Shown here: positions 17,892-27,002 of the stretch, one piece after another | Numbering within the stretch: position 1 is the first letter of the stretch | Layout of the letters: every line of letters begins with the position of its first letter | Source of the DNA: Oscillospiraceae bacterium | Lineage (GTDB): Bacteria; Bacillota; Clostridia; Oscillospirales; Ruminococcaceae | Assembly: GCA_016298065.1 (NCBI GenBank) | Contig: JAEDDN010000006.1 | Coordinates: 1 to 64,000 of the forward strand | Direction of reading: 5' to 3' | Length of the DNA stretch: 64,000 bases | Notes under the pieces: generated by a model | Databases searched by the model: none | What the model was told of the DNA's origin: nothing | The model's input: the letters and a program-made list of their open reading frames with translations, nothing else | Position numbers and translations under genes: made by a program

Positions 17892-19187
17892 TTATCTTTT
17901 TACGTTAAATGCACCGAAGCCTGCATATACTGCTGCGTCGCCCAACTCTTCCTCAATTCTGAGAAGTCTGTTATATTTAGCAACACGTTCGCTACGGCTT
18001 GGAGCACCTGTCTTGATTTGACCTGCGTTAAGAGCTACGGCTAAATCTGCGATAGTTGTATCCTCTGTTTCGCCTGATCTGTGTGATACGATAGCGGTGT
18101 AGCCTGCTTTGTGAGCCATCTTGATAGCGTCAAGAGTTTCAGAAACAGAACCGATTTGGTTAAGCTTAATGAGGATAGAGTTACCTGCACCGAGCTCAAT
18201 ACCCTTAGCAAGACGCTTTGTATTTGTTACGAATAAGTCGTCTCCAACGAGCTGTAATTTACCGCCGAGTTTTTCGGTCATATACTGCCAGCCTTCCCAG
18301 TCCTCTTCGTCAAGACCGTCTTCCAAAGAGATGATAGGATATTTGTCAACGAGCTCAGCCCAGTGGTCAACCAATTCTTTTGAGGTGAATTTCTTACCGC
18401 TCTTAGGTTGGATATATTCGCCCTTCTTAGAGCCTTTCCATTCAGATGAAGCAGCGTCCATAGCAAGAACGAAATCCTTACCCGGTTTGTAGCCTGCTTT
18501 TTCGATAGCCTTCATAATGTAGCCGATAGTTTCATCGTCGTCCTTGAGGTTAGGAGCGAAACCGCCCTCGTCACCTACGGAAGTAGCAAGACCTGCTTCT
18601 TTAAGTAAGGACTGAAGTGCGTGGAACACTTCTGTACACCAGCGTAAGCCCTCTTTAAAGCTTGGAGCGCCTGCAGGCATAATCATAAATTCCTGTGTAT
18701 CAACGGTGTTTGTAGCGTGTGCGCCACCGTTTAAGATGTTCATCATAGGAACAGGAAGTGTGTTGCCATTTTGACCGCCGATAAATCTGTAAAGCGGAAT
18801 GTTAAGGTCGTTTGAAGCTGCCTTTGCGCAAGCGATAGAAACAGCAAGAATAGCGTTAGCGCCGAGCTTTGACTTATCGTCAGTTCCGTCTGCTTCGATC
18901 ATAGCCTTGTCCACTGCATAAATGTCAGCAGCATTTTTGCCTGCCAAAACGTCGTTGATGATTGTATTTACGTTTTCAACAGCCTTTGAAACACCTTTGC
19001 CGCCGAAACGAGCCTTGTCGCCGTCACGGAGCTCTAAAGCTTCAAATTCACCTGTTGACGCACCGCTTGGAGCAGCGCCTGTACCGATAACGCCGTTTTC
19101 GAGAATAACGTCAGCTTCTACGGTAGGATTACCACGTGAATCAATGATTTCACGAGCGACAACTTTTTTGATTTTTGAGTAATACAT
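17892..19187 (-). CDS. eno: Enolase
   Basis: A 431-residue glycolytic enzyme converting 2-phosphoglycerate to phosphoenolpyruvate. It carries ARGN-like SRGNPTVE at the start, the substrate loop SGASTGEFEALELRD, GDEGGFAPN (general acid loop), the metal ligands in MDAAS, ISLEDGL and VGDDLFVTN, then the catalytic LIKLNQIG and SHRSGETEDT. Length is standard. The codon choice is cleaner and more biased than that of its neighbours, as expected for a highly expressed gene. Monocistronic between its own promoter and terminator. Confidence 0.98.
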   Translation of the reverse strand: MYYSKIKKVVAREIIDSRGNPTVEADVILENGVIGTGAAPSGASTGEFEALELRDGDKARFGGKGVSKAVENVNTIINDVLAGKNAADIYAVDKAMIEADGTDDKSKLGANAILAVSIACAKAASNDLNIPLYRFIGGQNGNTLPVPMMNILNGGAHATNTVDTQEFMIMPAGAPSFKEGLRWCTEVFHALQSLLKEAGLATSVGDEGGFAPNLKDDDETIGYIMKAIEKAGYKPGKDFVLAMDAASSEWKGSKKGEYIQPKSGKKFTSKELVDHWAELVDKYPIISLEDGLDEEDWEGWQYMTEKLGGKLQLVGDDLFVTNTKRLAKGIELGAGNSILIKLNQIGSVSETLDAIKMAHKAGYTAIVSHRSGETEDTTIADLAVALNAGQIKTGAPSRSERVAKYNRLLRIEEELGDAAVYAGFGAFNVKR

Positions 19188-19280
19188 AAAAATTATCTCC
19201 TCTTTAAGTTATAGTATTAGCGGTCTGAATATACCTTACAGCGATCTTCGCACCCAAAATATATACAAACTGTTTCATAA

Positions 19281-19309
19281 ATTATACCATATAACATTTT
19301 TGTTTGCAA
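19281..19309 (-). promoter_or_regulatory. Promoter of eno
   Basis: Minus-strand TTGCAA (19304-19309), 17-base spacer, TATAAT (19281-19286) with a TGG extension just before the -10. It lies about 94 bases before the ATG. Together with the rightward promoter at 19417 it accounts for the 392-base divergent gap; nothing else was seen there. Confidence 0.75.
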
Positions 19310-19416
19310 CAGCCAAAATCAGATACTGTGACTACTTATACTCTGACCACTTTACCCTATATGTCAAATTAAAACGTATTTAATGAAAGAATAATAGATT
19401 TTCATCAAATTCAGTG

Positions 19417-19445
19417 TTGTCAAAAAGCCTTTGTTATGATAAAAT
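19417..19445 (+). promoter_or_regulatory. Promoter of the glycan operon
   Basis: TTGTCA (19417-19422), 17-base spacer and TAAAAT (19440-19445) preceded by TGA. It would start the nine-gene run 19580-28437, giving a leader of about 130 bases with no obvious hairpin terminator. Confidence 0.7.
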
Positions 19446-19579
19446 AATATCGTAAATTGGCATAGTGTGTCGGTATGCTTTTATGACGGGTATATGGCAT
19501 TTACAGTCTATGTTAAAAACAACGACACTTATTGTTTTGGCAATAAATATTTGAAAATTTGAAAGGGTATGATGTTTAA

Positions 19580-20707
19580 ATGATACCATTTAATGTACCG
19601 CCTTTTGTAGGCAAAGAATTTGACTATATAAATCTTGCGGTAAAAGCAAAGAAAATCTGCGGTGACGGCGAGTTTACAAAAAAATGTGACGCCTTACTTG
19701 AACAGATGACAGGGGCTAAAAAGGTCTTGCTTACCACTTCTTGTACCTCGGCGCTCGAAATGGCAGCAATACTTGCAGACATAAAGCCCGGAGACGAAGT
19801 TATTATGCCGTCTTACACCTTTGTGTCTACTGCTAACGCTTTTGTTATGCGTGGCGCAACTATAGTGTTTGTTGATGTCCGCCCTGACACTATGAATATT
19901 GACGAAACAAAAATCGAAGAAGCTATAACTGACAAGACAAAAGCTATCGTACCGGTGCATTATGCCGGTGTTGGCTGTGAAATGGACACTATAAACAGCA
20001 TTGCAAAAAAACATAACCTTCTTGTTATTGAGGACGCTGCACAAGGCGTTATGAGTAGCTATAAAGGCAAAGCTTTAGGTTCAATCGGGGCTTTCGGTTG
20101 CTTTAGCTTCCACGAAACCAAAAACTACAGCTCAGGCGAGGGCGGCGCAATACTCATAAACAGCGAAAAATATATTGAGCAAGCTGAAATTATCAGAGAA
20201 AAAGGTACCGACCGAAGCAAATTCCACCGTGGCCAAGTGGATAAGTATACTTGGAGAGATATGGGTTCATCTTATCTTCCGAGTGAGCTTAATGCGGCAT
20301 ATTTGCTCGCACAGCTTGAGGAAGCCGAAAAAATAAATAACGACAGACTTGCTTCCTGGAATTTATATTATGAAAAGCTTTCAGAGCTTGCTAAGAAAGG
20401 CGTTATAGAGCTTCCTATCATTCCCGAGGGCTGTGAGCACAACGCACACATGTTTTACATAAAGACAAAGGATATCGAAGAACGCTCAAGGCTTATTACA
20501 CACCTTAAAGCAAACGGAGTGGGAGCTGTGTTCCATTATATTCCGCTTCATTCATCTCCTGCAGGACAAAAATTCGGCAGATTCTCAGGTGAGGACAAGT
20601 ATACTACCAAAGAGAGCGAACGCTTACTTCGCCTGCCTATGTATTACGGCCTTAAAAAAGAGGATATCGAAACGGCAACAAACGCCATAAAGGAATTTTA
20701 TAAATAA
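19580..20707 (+). CDS. DegT/DnrJ/EryC1 sugar aminotransferase (WecE/ArnB-like)
   Basis: A 375-residue PLP enzyme that should aminate a 4-keto-6-deoxy (or similar) nucleotide sugar, usually with glutamate. The PLP lysine is Lys181 in FHETKNYSSGEGGA; TSCTSAL (53-59), EDAAQG (151-156) and the NAAYLLAQLE dimer segment are present. It most resembles dTDP-4-amino-4,6-dideoxygalactose transaminase (WecE/RffA), with ArnB as the next relative. It is first in the operon with a lipid-phosphate glycosyltransferase next, so the product is probably an amino sugar for a lipid carrier. No sugar-nucleotide dehydratase lies nearby. Confidence 0.9.
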   Translation: MIPFNVPPFVGKEFDYINLAVKAKKICGDGEFTKKCDALLEQMTGAKKVLLTTSCTSALEMAAILADIKPGDEVIMPSYTFVSTANAFVMRGATIVFVDVRPDTMNIDETKIEEAITDKTKAIVPVHYAGVGCEMDTINSIAKKHNLLVIEDAAQGVMSSYKGKALGSIGAFGCFSFHETKNYSSGEGGAILINSEKYIEQAEIIREKGTDRSKFHRGQVDKYTWRDMGSSYLPSELNAAYLLAQLEEAEKINNDRLASWNLYYEKLSELAKKGVIELPIIPEGCEHNAHMFYIKTKDIEERSRLITHLKANGVGAVFHYIPLHSSPAGQKFGRFSGEDKYTTKESERLLRLPMYYGLKKEDIETATNAIKEFYK

Positions 20708-20795
20708 GATTTTTTGTGCTTAATTTTAAGGCTTTTACGCTTATACTAATGTAAAAGCGCTAATATGCTGATTATATAAACGGAGATTTAATTGT

Positions 20796-21743
20796 ATGGA
20801 TAAAAAACTGATAAGCTTTTGCATTCCTTGTTACAGGAGCGAAAAGACTATAGGAATTGTAATCGATGAAATTATTGAAATGATGGACAAACGCTCGGAG
20901 GAATATGATTATGAGATAATCAATGTTATAGACGGCTCACCTGACAATGTTTATGCTGTATTAAAGAATATTGCTAAAGGTAACGAAAAAATAAAGGTAA
21001 TAAATCTAGCCAAAAATTTCGGTCAGGCAGGAGCAAGAATGGCAACCTTAAGATATGCCAAGGGGGATTTTGTTGTTTGTATGGATGATGATGCCCAGTG
21101 TCCTATGCAGGAACTTTGGAATTTGTTTAAGCCCATGGAAGAGGGCAAGGATGTATCTATAGCGAGATACCCAAAGAAAAAACAGAGTGCCTTTAAAAAT
21201 CTTGGGAGTAAATTCAACAACAAAATGGTTCATACGCTTATGGATGTTCCGAAAGAATTTGAGATGTCAAATTTTTTCATTATGAGAAGATATCTTGTTG
21301 ATGAAATCTTAGAGTACAAAAACCCTTATCCATATCTAATAGGTTTGATTAACAGAGCTACACATAACATCGGGTACGTCGTTATGGAAGAACGTGAAAG
21401 AGCTGCGGGAACTACGGGATATACGTTCAAAAAACTCATTTCGCTTTGGATGAATGGCTTTACGGCGTTTTCGGTTATTCCGCTTAGAATATCATCATTT
21501 ATAGGCGTTATCTGTGCATTTATAGGATTTGTGTTCGGACTTGTAACCATTATCAGAAAACTTATAAACCCCATGGTTGGTGCTGGTTGGAGTTCAACTA
21601 TCGCTATAATTCTTTTTGTAGGCGGTCTTATCATGCTTATGCTGGGAATGATAGGAGAATATTTGGGAAGAATTTATATTTCCCTTAACAAGTCGCCGCA
21701 ATATGTAGTCAGAGAAACAGTAAATGTTGATGATATTAAATAG
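20796..21743 (+). CDS. Polyprenyl-phosphate glycosyltransferase (GtrB/ArnC/DPM1-like)
   Basis: A 315-residue GT2 enzyme with the cytoplasmic catalytic domain (about 5-225) and two C-terminal membrane helices (about 230-255 and 265-292), the layout of ArnC and GtrB. Motifs: ISFCIPCYRSE, VIDGSPD, NLAKNFGQAGARMA (70-83), the metal site MDDDAQCP (96-103) and YERAAGTTGY-like RERAAGTTGYTFKKL. This family moves a sugar from a nucleotide onto undecaprenyl phosphate at the inner face of the membrane. Taken with the upstream aminotransferase, an amino sugar is the likely donor (inference). Confidence 0.9.
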   Translation: MDKKLISFCIPCYRSEKTIGIVIDEIIEMMDKRSEEYDYEIINVIDGSPDNVYAVLKNIAKGNEKIKVINLAKNFGQAGARMATLRYAKGDFVVCMDDDAQCPMQELWNLFKPMEEGKDVSIARYPKKKQSAFKNLGSKFNNKMVHTLMDVPKEFEMSNFFIMRRYLVDEILEYKNPYPYLIGLINRATHNIGYVVMEERERAAGTTGYTFKKLISLWMNGFTAFSVIPLRISSFIGVICAFIGFVFGLVTIIRKLINPMVGAGWSSTIAIILFVGGLIMLMLGMIGEYLGRIYISLNKSPQYVVRETVNVDDIK

Positions 21744-21766
21744 CTCAGTCTGAAAGCAGGAGGAAT

Positions 21767-23827
21767 ATGATGGGAAACACTCATCCTAATACGGTTATCA
21801 GAAGAAAACTCAATAAAATTGATGTATTATCAATTAAAAGATACATTGAGTTTTGGGGATATAATAAAATTGAGTTTTTTGCAAAAGATGAAATTAGCAT
21901 ACGGCTTAATGAATTGTATAATGAGATTAAAGCTGATTTTACCGGCAAAAAAGCGTTAATTGTTTCGGACGCATATAGAGAAAATGACGGCTGCAATGAA
22001 TATATAACGCCAAGTCAGCTTGTATATGATCTTGATGTTTTTGTTACTATACCGGGAGAAATTCATAAAAGAATTACAATAAATAACTTTTCTTGTTTTG
22101 TAAAGAAAGCATTTGCTTTTCTTGAAACGCAGGGCTTTAAAATATATTTTTCCTGTAAAGGATTAGCGTACAATTTGTTGGCCAATGATCATTATGATTT
22201 GATTTCGAGTGCACATGTAAAAGATTATGATAAAATCATTTTGATAAACTGTGGCAATGAGAAAGTAGTCAATGAATTTTATGACAAGTATAAAAGTGTG
22301 GCCAGAATTGAACGTCATAGACTTCTCGAATTATTAAGAGAATGGTTAATTGAGGAAATCTGTGCATATTTTAAAAGTGTATTATCCCAAAGGGGTGTTT
22401 CACTTTATCTTTTGAATTGGAATTGGGCACATAATAATTATCTCTATCCAAAAAAGGACATCACTTCTCAAGACAGAGAAGAAAGAGCTAAATACAGTAT
22501 ATATAACATCGCAGGTGACGAGCAAAATCATGAACGCTTCTTAAAAGAGTTTTATAGTGACGACTACTCCATTGATTACGTTAAGAATGTAATGGATATT
22601 CCGCTTAGACATGATTACGGAATAGGTTGTATTCACCATTCTGATATGGCATCGGAATATCTTAATGTCAGTGGTGCAGAGCGTATTACGTCTGACACAT
22701 TAGAAAATCCGAATAATACCATATATCTTTTGGGCGGCTGTGTGTTTTTTGGATATGCAATCGACGACAAGAACACGATAGCCAGTTATCTGCAACGCAA
22801 ATTAAACAAGGAAAACCCCGATAAAAAACTTAATGTTGCAAATTATGCGACATGGGGCGGCAATATAGACCAGACATATATGACCTTTTATGAGCTTGAA
22901 TACAAGCCGGGCGATATAGTTGCCGTGAGTTATGCTGGTCTTATCCCGGTGGGCGACGATATTTACGGTAATGATGTAAGCGTTAATTTAAGTAATGCCA
23001 AGGCTGACCACGATTTTTATTATGATGGTGTAGTTCACTGCAACAAAGAAGGTTATAACCTTGTTGCAGACAGATTATACAACATAATTAAGCCTTCGCT
23101 TGAAAGTAATGCTTATGACAAAAAAGCATTTAAGCTTGAAAGAGAAGAACAATATAAAACAAAAGATACAATGTATTCTGAAGTGTTGGAGGAATATTTA
23201 GCTTCGGTTAAAGAGGATCTTCCGCCACTTTATGAAAAGGACAAGGTTTACGGCTCGGCAGTAATGAACTGTAATCCCTTCACTCTGGGCCACAGATATC
23301 TCATTGAAAGCGCAGCGGCAAAGGTTGATTATTTAATTATTTTTGTTGTTGAAGAGGATAAGTCTCGTTTCCCATTTAATGATAGAATTGAGTTGGTGAA
23401 GAAAGGAACTACCGATCTTTCCAACGTGTATGTTATTCCAAGTGGAAAACTGATGATTAGTGCTGTGACATTCCCGGGATATTTCTTAAAGGATAACCCA
23501 AGTGAAGATAACGCAGACAGCTCTATGGATGTTGAAATTTTTGGTAGATACATCGCTTCGGCTCTTGGGATTACAAAGCGTTTTGTTGGTCAAGAACCTA
23601 CGGATTTTGTTACAAGAAGATACAATGAAACAATGGCAAAAATTCTGCCAAGATTTGGGGTTGAAGTTAATATAATTGAACGCCTCAAATCATCAAGTGA
23701 TGAAGCCAAAAGGATTATCAGTGCTTCCACTGTTAGAAAACTTCTTGACAGCAAGCAGTATGATGAATTAAAGAATTTTGTCCCTAAAACAACCTATGAT
23801 TATTTAATGAACAATTTCGTTGATTAA
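21767..23827 (+). CDS. Three-part protein: unknown N-domain, SGNH-like domain with Cys, citrate-lyase-ligase-like adenylyltransferase
   Basis: A 686-residue soluble multidomain protein. Residues 493-686 match the C-terminal nucleotidyltransferase of citrate lyase ligase (CitC): VMNCNPFTLGHRYLIE with the nucleotide motif TLGH (506-509), EEDKSRFP, FVGQEP and IISASTVR (650-657). Residues about 315-450 read as an SGNH hydrolase: GGC (323-325), ATWGGN (361-366) and DGVVH (420-424), but Cys325 takes the place of the nucleophilic Ser. Residues 1-300 are AT-rich in coding and unrecognised. There is no citrate lyase here, so the ligase domain probably activates a carboxylate for glycan decoration (inference). 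An ATG pair at 21767/21770 follows AGGAGG; either could be used. Confidence 0.75.
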   Translation: MMGNTHPNTVIRRKLNKIDVLSIKRYIEFWGYNKIEFFAKDEISIRLNELYNEIKADFTGKKALIVSDAYRENDGCNEYITPSQLVYDLDVFVTIPGEIHKRITINNFSCFVKKAFAFLETQGFKIYFSCKGLAYNLLANDHYDLISSAHVKDYDKIILINCGNEKVVNEFYDKYKSVARIERHRLLELLREWLIEEICAYFKSVLSQRGVSLYLLNWNWAHNNYLYPKKDITSQDREERAKYSIYNIAGDEQNHERFLKEFYSDDYSIDYVKNVMDIPLRHDYGIGCIHHSDMASEYLNVSGAERITSDTLENPNNTIYLLGGCVFFGYAIDDKNTIASYLQRKLNKENPDKKLNVANYATWGGNIDQTYMTFYELEYKPGDIVAVSYAGLIPVGDDIYGNDVSVNLSNAKADHDFYYDGVVHCNKEGYNLVADRLYNIIKPSLESNAYDKKAFKLEREEQYKTKDTMYSEVLEEYLASVKEDLPPLYEKDKVYGSAVMNCNPFTLGHRYLIESAAAKVDYLIIFVVEEDKSRFPFNDRIELVKKGTTDLSNVYVIPSGKLMISAVTFPGYFLKDNPSEDNADSSMDVEIFGRYIASALGITKRFVGQEPTDFVTRRYNETMAKILPRFGVEVNIIERLKSSSDEAKRIISASTVRKLLDSKQYDELKNFVPKTTYDYLMNNFVD

Positions 23828-23857
23828 AACTTATTTTACAAAAGGACTGTTGGCATT

Positions 23858-25102
23858 ATGAGTACAAAAAAAGTTATGATTCTCGGTGCAGCCGAAGGTC
23901 AGCTGCCATTTTTGAACATTTGTAAAAAGAGGGGCTATGAGGTAATAGTGGTAAGCGTAAAGGGAAATTATCCTTGTTTTGAATACGCAGATAAATGCTA
24001 TTATTATGACACCAGAGATAAGGAAAATATCCTAAAAGCCGCTATAGCAGAAAACATTGACGCCATAACCACTGACCAAACTGATGTTTCGGTGCCTACG
24101 GTCGCCTATGTTGCTGAAAAAATGGGACTTCGAGGCATTGGCTATGAAACCTCATTAAAGTTTACAAATAAGTATTTAATGAGGAAAGCCGCCTTTGAAG
24201 CAGGAGTAGATGTCCCCAAGTTTGATAAAGCTGAAAGCCTCGAGCAAGCAGTAAGCGTTGCCGAGAAAATCGGGTACCCTTTGATGATAAAGCCAGCCGA
24301 TTCCAGCGGTAGCAGAGGTGTTTTAAAGGTAAACAGCGAGAAGGAACTTAGAGATAATTACGAGGAAACTGCAAAGTATTCAAAAGCTCCTTATATATTG
24401 TTGGAACAGTTTATTGTCGGAAAAGAATACCTGGTTGATGGCTTTGCGATGGAGGGCAAGTACACAAATCTTGATTTGGGCGAAAAGGAATACTTTGATG
24501 TCCCGAATATTTTTGTTTCCAAGATGTGTATGTTTTCTTCCGCAAAGATGATTGAGGACAGAGTAGGGCTAAAGGTTCTCGAAGCTAATAAGAAGCTTGT
24601 TGAGGGTATAGGTCTTAAATTTGGCATTACCCACGCCGAATATTTATACAGTCCATCAGACGATAAGGTGTATCTCGTTGAGGTTGCGGCAAGAGGCGGA
24701 GGGGTTTATTTGTCCTCTGACATAACTCCGAGAGCGTCAGGCTTTAATACCAACGAAGCGCTCATAGATTATCTAGTTGAAGGCAAGGCGACTGCTCCTC
24801 AATGGGATAAGCTTTTAAAAAGAGTGTCTGCGTGGGTTTGTTTTTCTTTCCCCGAAGGTGAAGTGGCAAGCATTTCGGGCGTTGAAGATGTAAAGGCAAT
24901 CGACGGAGTATATATGCTTTCAATGCACGACGTTTATGTCGGTAAAAAGACTATAAAGCTTGAAAACGACAGCGAAAAATACGGACCTGCACTTATTGTG
25001 GCGGATACTCCCGAAGAATGTTACAAGATAATAGAAAAAATCAGAAACACTTTAAAAATCGAAGTCAAAACTACAGATGGAATTAAAGGCTTGATTTGGT
25101 GA
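23858..25102 (+). CDS. ATP-grasp carboxylate-amine ligase
   Basis: A 414-residue ATP-grasp enzyme of the carbamoyl-phosphate-synthase/PurK-like type that joins a carboxylate to an amine through an acyl phosphate. An N-terminal pre-ATP-grasp fold (MILGAAEGQLPFL) is followed by the ATP loop YPLMIKPADSSGSRGVLKV (about 144-162), LLEQFIVGKEYLVDGF and the metal site VYLVEVAARGGG (about 268-279). A C-terminal domain of about 110 residues closes it. In this operon it could attach an amino-acid-like group to the amino sugar. It is 30 bases after the CitC-like gene and 10 before the racemase-like gene. Confidence 0.88.
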   Translation: MSTKKVMILGAAEGQLPFLNICKKRGYEVIVVSVKGNYPCFEYADKCYYYDTRDKENILKAAIAENIDAITTDQTDVSVPTVAYVAEKMGLRGIGYETSLKFTNKYLMRKAAFEAGVDVPKFDKAESLEQAVSVAEKIGYPLMIKPADSSGSRGVLKVNSEKELRDNYEETAKYSKAPYILLEQFIVGKEYLVDGFAMEGKYTNLDLGEKEYFDVPNIFVSKMCMFSSAKMIEDRVGLKVLEANKKLVEGIGLKFGITHAEYLYSPSDDKVYLVEVAARGGGVYLSSDITPRASGFNTNEALIDYLVEGKATAPQWDKLLKRVSAWVCFSFPEGEVASISGVEDVKAIDGVYMLSMHDVYVGKKTIKLENDSEKYGPALIVADTPEECYKIIEKIRNTLKIEVKTTDGIKGLIW

Positions 25103-25112
25103 GGAAACCGAT

Positions 25113-25829
25113 ATGAGTAATATAGTTACAGGCGGCTTAAATGTATACGGATATGATATAGGCGTACTTATGCTTGATTCAAAATTCCCAAGAATAGTGG
25201 GCGATGTCGGCAACGCAAAAACCTGGAAGTATCCGGTGCTTTTCAGGAAAGTAAACGGCAAGACTCCGGATAAGGTAGTTCTAAAGCTTACTATGGACGA
25301 TATTAAGCCCTTTATTGATGCCGCAAAAGAATTACAAAAACAAGGCGTTAAAGCTATTACCACCTCTTGTGGATTTTTAGCGCTTTTTCAAAGAGAATTA
25401 GCTCAAATTCTTGATGTGCCGATATTCACCTCAGCGCTGATTATGCTTCCTATGATCAGCAGAATGATTGGAAATAAAAAGGTTTTGGTGCTTACCGCTA
25501 ACAGCGATACGCTCACCAAAAGACATATTGAATCGGTATGCGGCAGCATAGATGGTATTCCAATGAAGGTTGTAGGTACTCAACACAAACCTAATTTCAC
25601 TCATTTTACTGTTCAAAATTGGGATAGTGTGGATATAGATTTGTGCAGACAGGAAATCATAGATACCATAGATGAGGAACTCAAAAAGGATAGCGACTAC
25701 GGCGCAATACTTTTTGAATGTACAAATATGCCTCCTCATTCCGATGCTGTAAGGCAAAAATTCGGACTTCCCGTATTTGATTTTATATCACTTATGAACT
25801 TTGTTCATTATTCCGTTTTCGGAGAATAA
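25113..25829 (+). CDS. Asp/Glu/hydantoin racemase superfamily protein
   Basis: A 238-residue cytosolic protein with the two-cysteine active site of the superfamily: Cys86 in ITTSCGFLA and Cys203 in LFECTNMPPH. The fold strands (GVLMLDS near the N-terminus, KVLVLTANS at 123-131) fit. Members racemise or isomerise small acids without a cofactor; aspartate, glutamate, maleate and hydantoin are known substrates. The true glutamate racemase murI is elsewhere in this window, so this one is probably specialised for the glycan substituent (inference). Confidence 0.8.
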   Translation: MSNIVTGGLNVYGYDIGVLMLDSKFPRIVGDVGNAKTWKYPVLFRKVNGKTPDKVVLKLTMDDIKPFIDAAKELQKQGVKAITTSCGFLALFQRELAQILDVPIFTSALIMLPMISRMIGNKKVLVLTANSDTLTKRHIESVCGSIDGIPMKVVGTQHKPNFTHFTVQNWDSVDIDLCRQEIIDTIDEELKKDSDYGAILFECTNMPPHSDAVRQKFGLPVFDFISLMNFVHYSVFGE

Positions 25830-25846
25830 ATTAAGGAGATAAATAT

Positions 25847-26605
25847 ATGAATATTGCTTTATGCGGTCTTGGCAAGGCAGGAAAACAGTTTGTTGAACAA
25901 ACTCTGTCCTCTGATAAATTTAAATTGTGTGACGTGCTTTGCCGTGATGAAAGCTCATCGGCAGGTAAAACCGTAACTGAAGTTACAAACATTAAAACCG
26001 ACACTCCGCTTGTTATTCAAAAAATAAGCGACTTTAATAATGAAAATAATATTGACGTTATTATCGATTTTTCCAACAATCCCACAACATTTGACTTGGT
26101 GGAGGCTTGTTGTAAATACGGCATAAACCTTGTAATATGCCCTACCAACTTCACTGATGAGGAGTTAAACGGCATAGCCAAAAAAGCTAAAGAAAATAGT
26201 ATAGGCATTGTTTTTGCGCCTACGCTTACAATCGGTATAAATATGCTTATTGACTTTGTGACAAAATTCTCATCATTGTTTGGAGATTTTGACTTTGAAA
26301 TAATCGAAAAGCATAGCAAGGTAAAAGGTTCGCCTACAAAAACCGCACAGATTATCGGCGAGCATATAAGCTCTGACAATGTTCCGATTTCATCTATAAG
26401 ACTTAATGGCTATGTCGGTGTTCATGAGGTCATTGCCACAAATGGCTATGAAAAAATTTCCATAACCCACGAATCGTTTTCAAGAGCTGCGTTTGTACAC
26501 GGTGCTCTTATTGCAGCTGAGTATATATGTGGAAAGAGTGGATTTTATAATATTCGAGAAATTTTTAATGATATGATTACGCAAACTTATTTAAACAATA
26601 AGTAA
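25847..26605 (+). CDS. Dihydrodipicolinate reductase-like (DapB-like) oxidoreductase
   Basis: A 252-residue NAD(P)H-dependent reductase with a Rossmann start ALCGLGKAGKQF (4-15) and the DapB order of motifs: DVIIDFSNNPTTF (70-82), CPTNFTDEEL, FAPTLTIGINML (123-134) and the catalytic segment EKHSKVKGSPTKTA (154-167), in which one His (His156) and the second Lys (Lys160) of the DapB HHRHK motif are kept while the next His is Ser. It may reduce a cyclic or linear imine acid other than dihydrodipicolinate. It sits in the glycan operon and not with lysine genes, so it is called DapB-like, not dapB. Confidence 0.75.
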   Translation: MNIALCGLGKAGKQFVEQTLSSDKFKLCDVLCRDESSSAGKTVTEVTNIKTDTPLVIQKISDFNNENNIDVIIDFSNNPTTFDLVEACCKYGINLVICPTNFTDEELNGIAKKAKENSIGIVFAPTLTIGINMLIDFVTKFSSLFGDFDFEIIEKHSKVKGSPTKTAQIIGEHISSDNVPISSIRLNGYVGVHEVIATNGYEKISITHESFSRAAFVHGALIAAEYICGKSGFYNIREIFNDMITQTYLNNK

Positions 26606-26633
26606 TTATTGATTGACAGAAAGAAGAAAGTAT

Positions 26634-27002
26634 ATGAGCGAAATTCAAAACACAAAAGGCGCTAAGGTTAAGTATTATGTGGCCTTACACATACTTCTTA
26701 TGGTTTATTCCATAAGCGGTGTGTGTTCAAAATTCGCCTCAGGTGAGAAGTTTTTATCCTTTAGATTTTGTCTGTTTTATGGCGGAATAATATGCTTGCT
26801 CGGCATTTATGCAATAGTATGGCAACAAATATTAAAGCATATTCCCCTTACGACTGCTTTTTGTAATAAGGCTGTAGGTATAATTTGGGGTATAATTTGG
26901 GGCTTTTTAATTTTTCACGAACAGGTTAAATGGAATATGATAGTCGGTGCAGTTATAGTTATTTGCGGCGTGATTTTGGTGGTGAGAGCAGATGAACAGT
27001 AA
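26634..27002 (+). CDS. EmrE/ArnE-like small four-helix membrane protein, subunit 1
   Basis: A 122-residue protein with four membrane segments (about 15-32, 46-64, 72-92, 96-115 from this start), of the EamA/small multidrug resistance fold. The ATG at 26634 follows AGAAGAAAG and is preferred to a TTG seven codons earlier. Its last 11 bases overlap the next gene, which encodes a second protein of the same kind, exactly as in heterodimeric pairs such as ArnE/ArnF that move undecaprenyl-phosphate-linked amino sugars across the membrane. Drug efflux is the alternative. Confidence 0.78.
   Translation: MSEIQNTKGAKVKYYVALHILLMVYSISGVCSKFASGEKFLSFRFCLFYGGIICLLGIYAIVWQQILKHIPLTTAFCNKAVGIIWGIIWGFLIFHEQVKWNMIVGAVIVICGVILVVRADEQ

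Noticed and set aside
18121..18492. Frames opposite eno
   Set aside because: Shadow of a highly conserved gene; Ser/Pro-rich and without a ribosome binding site.
25847..26605. Lysine-pathway dapB
   Set aside because: Catalytic segment differs from DapB at the second His and no lysine genes are nearby.
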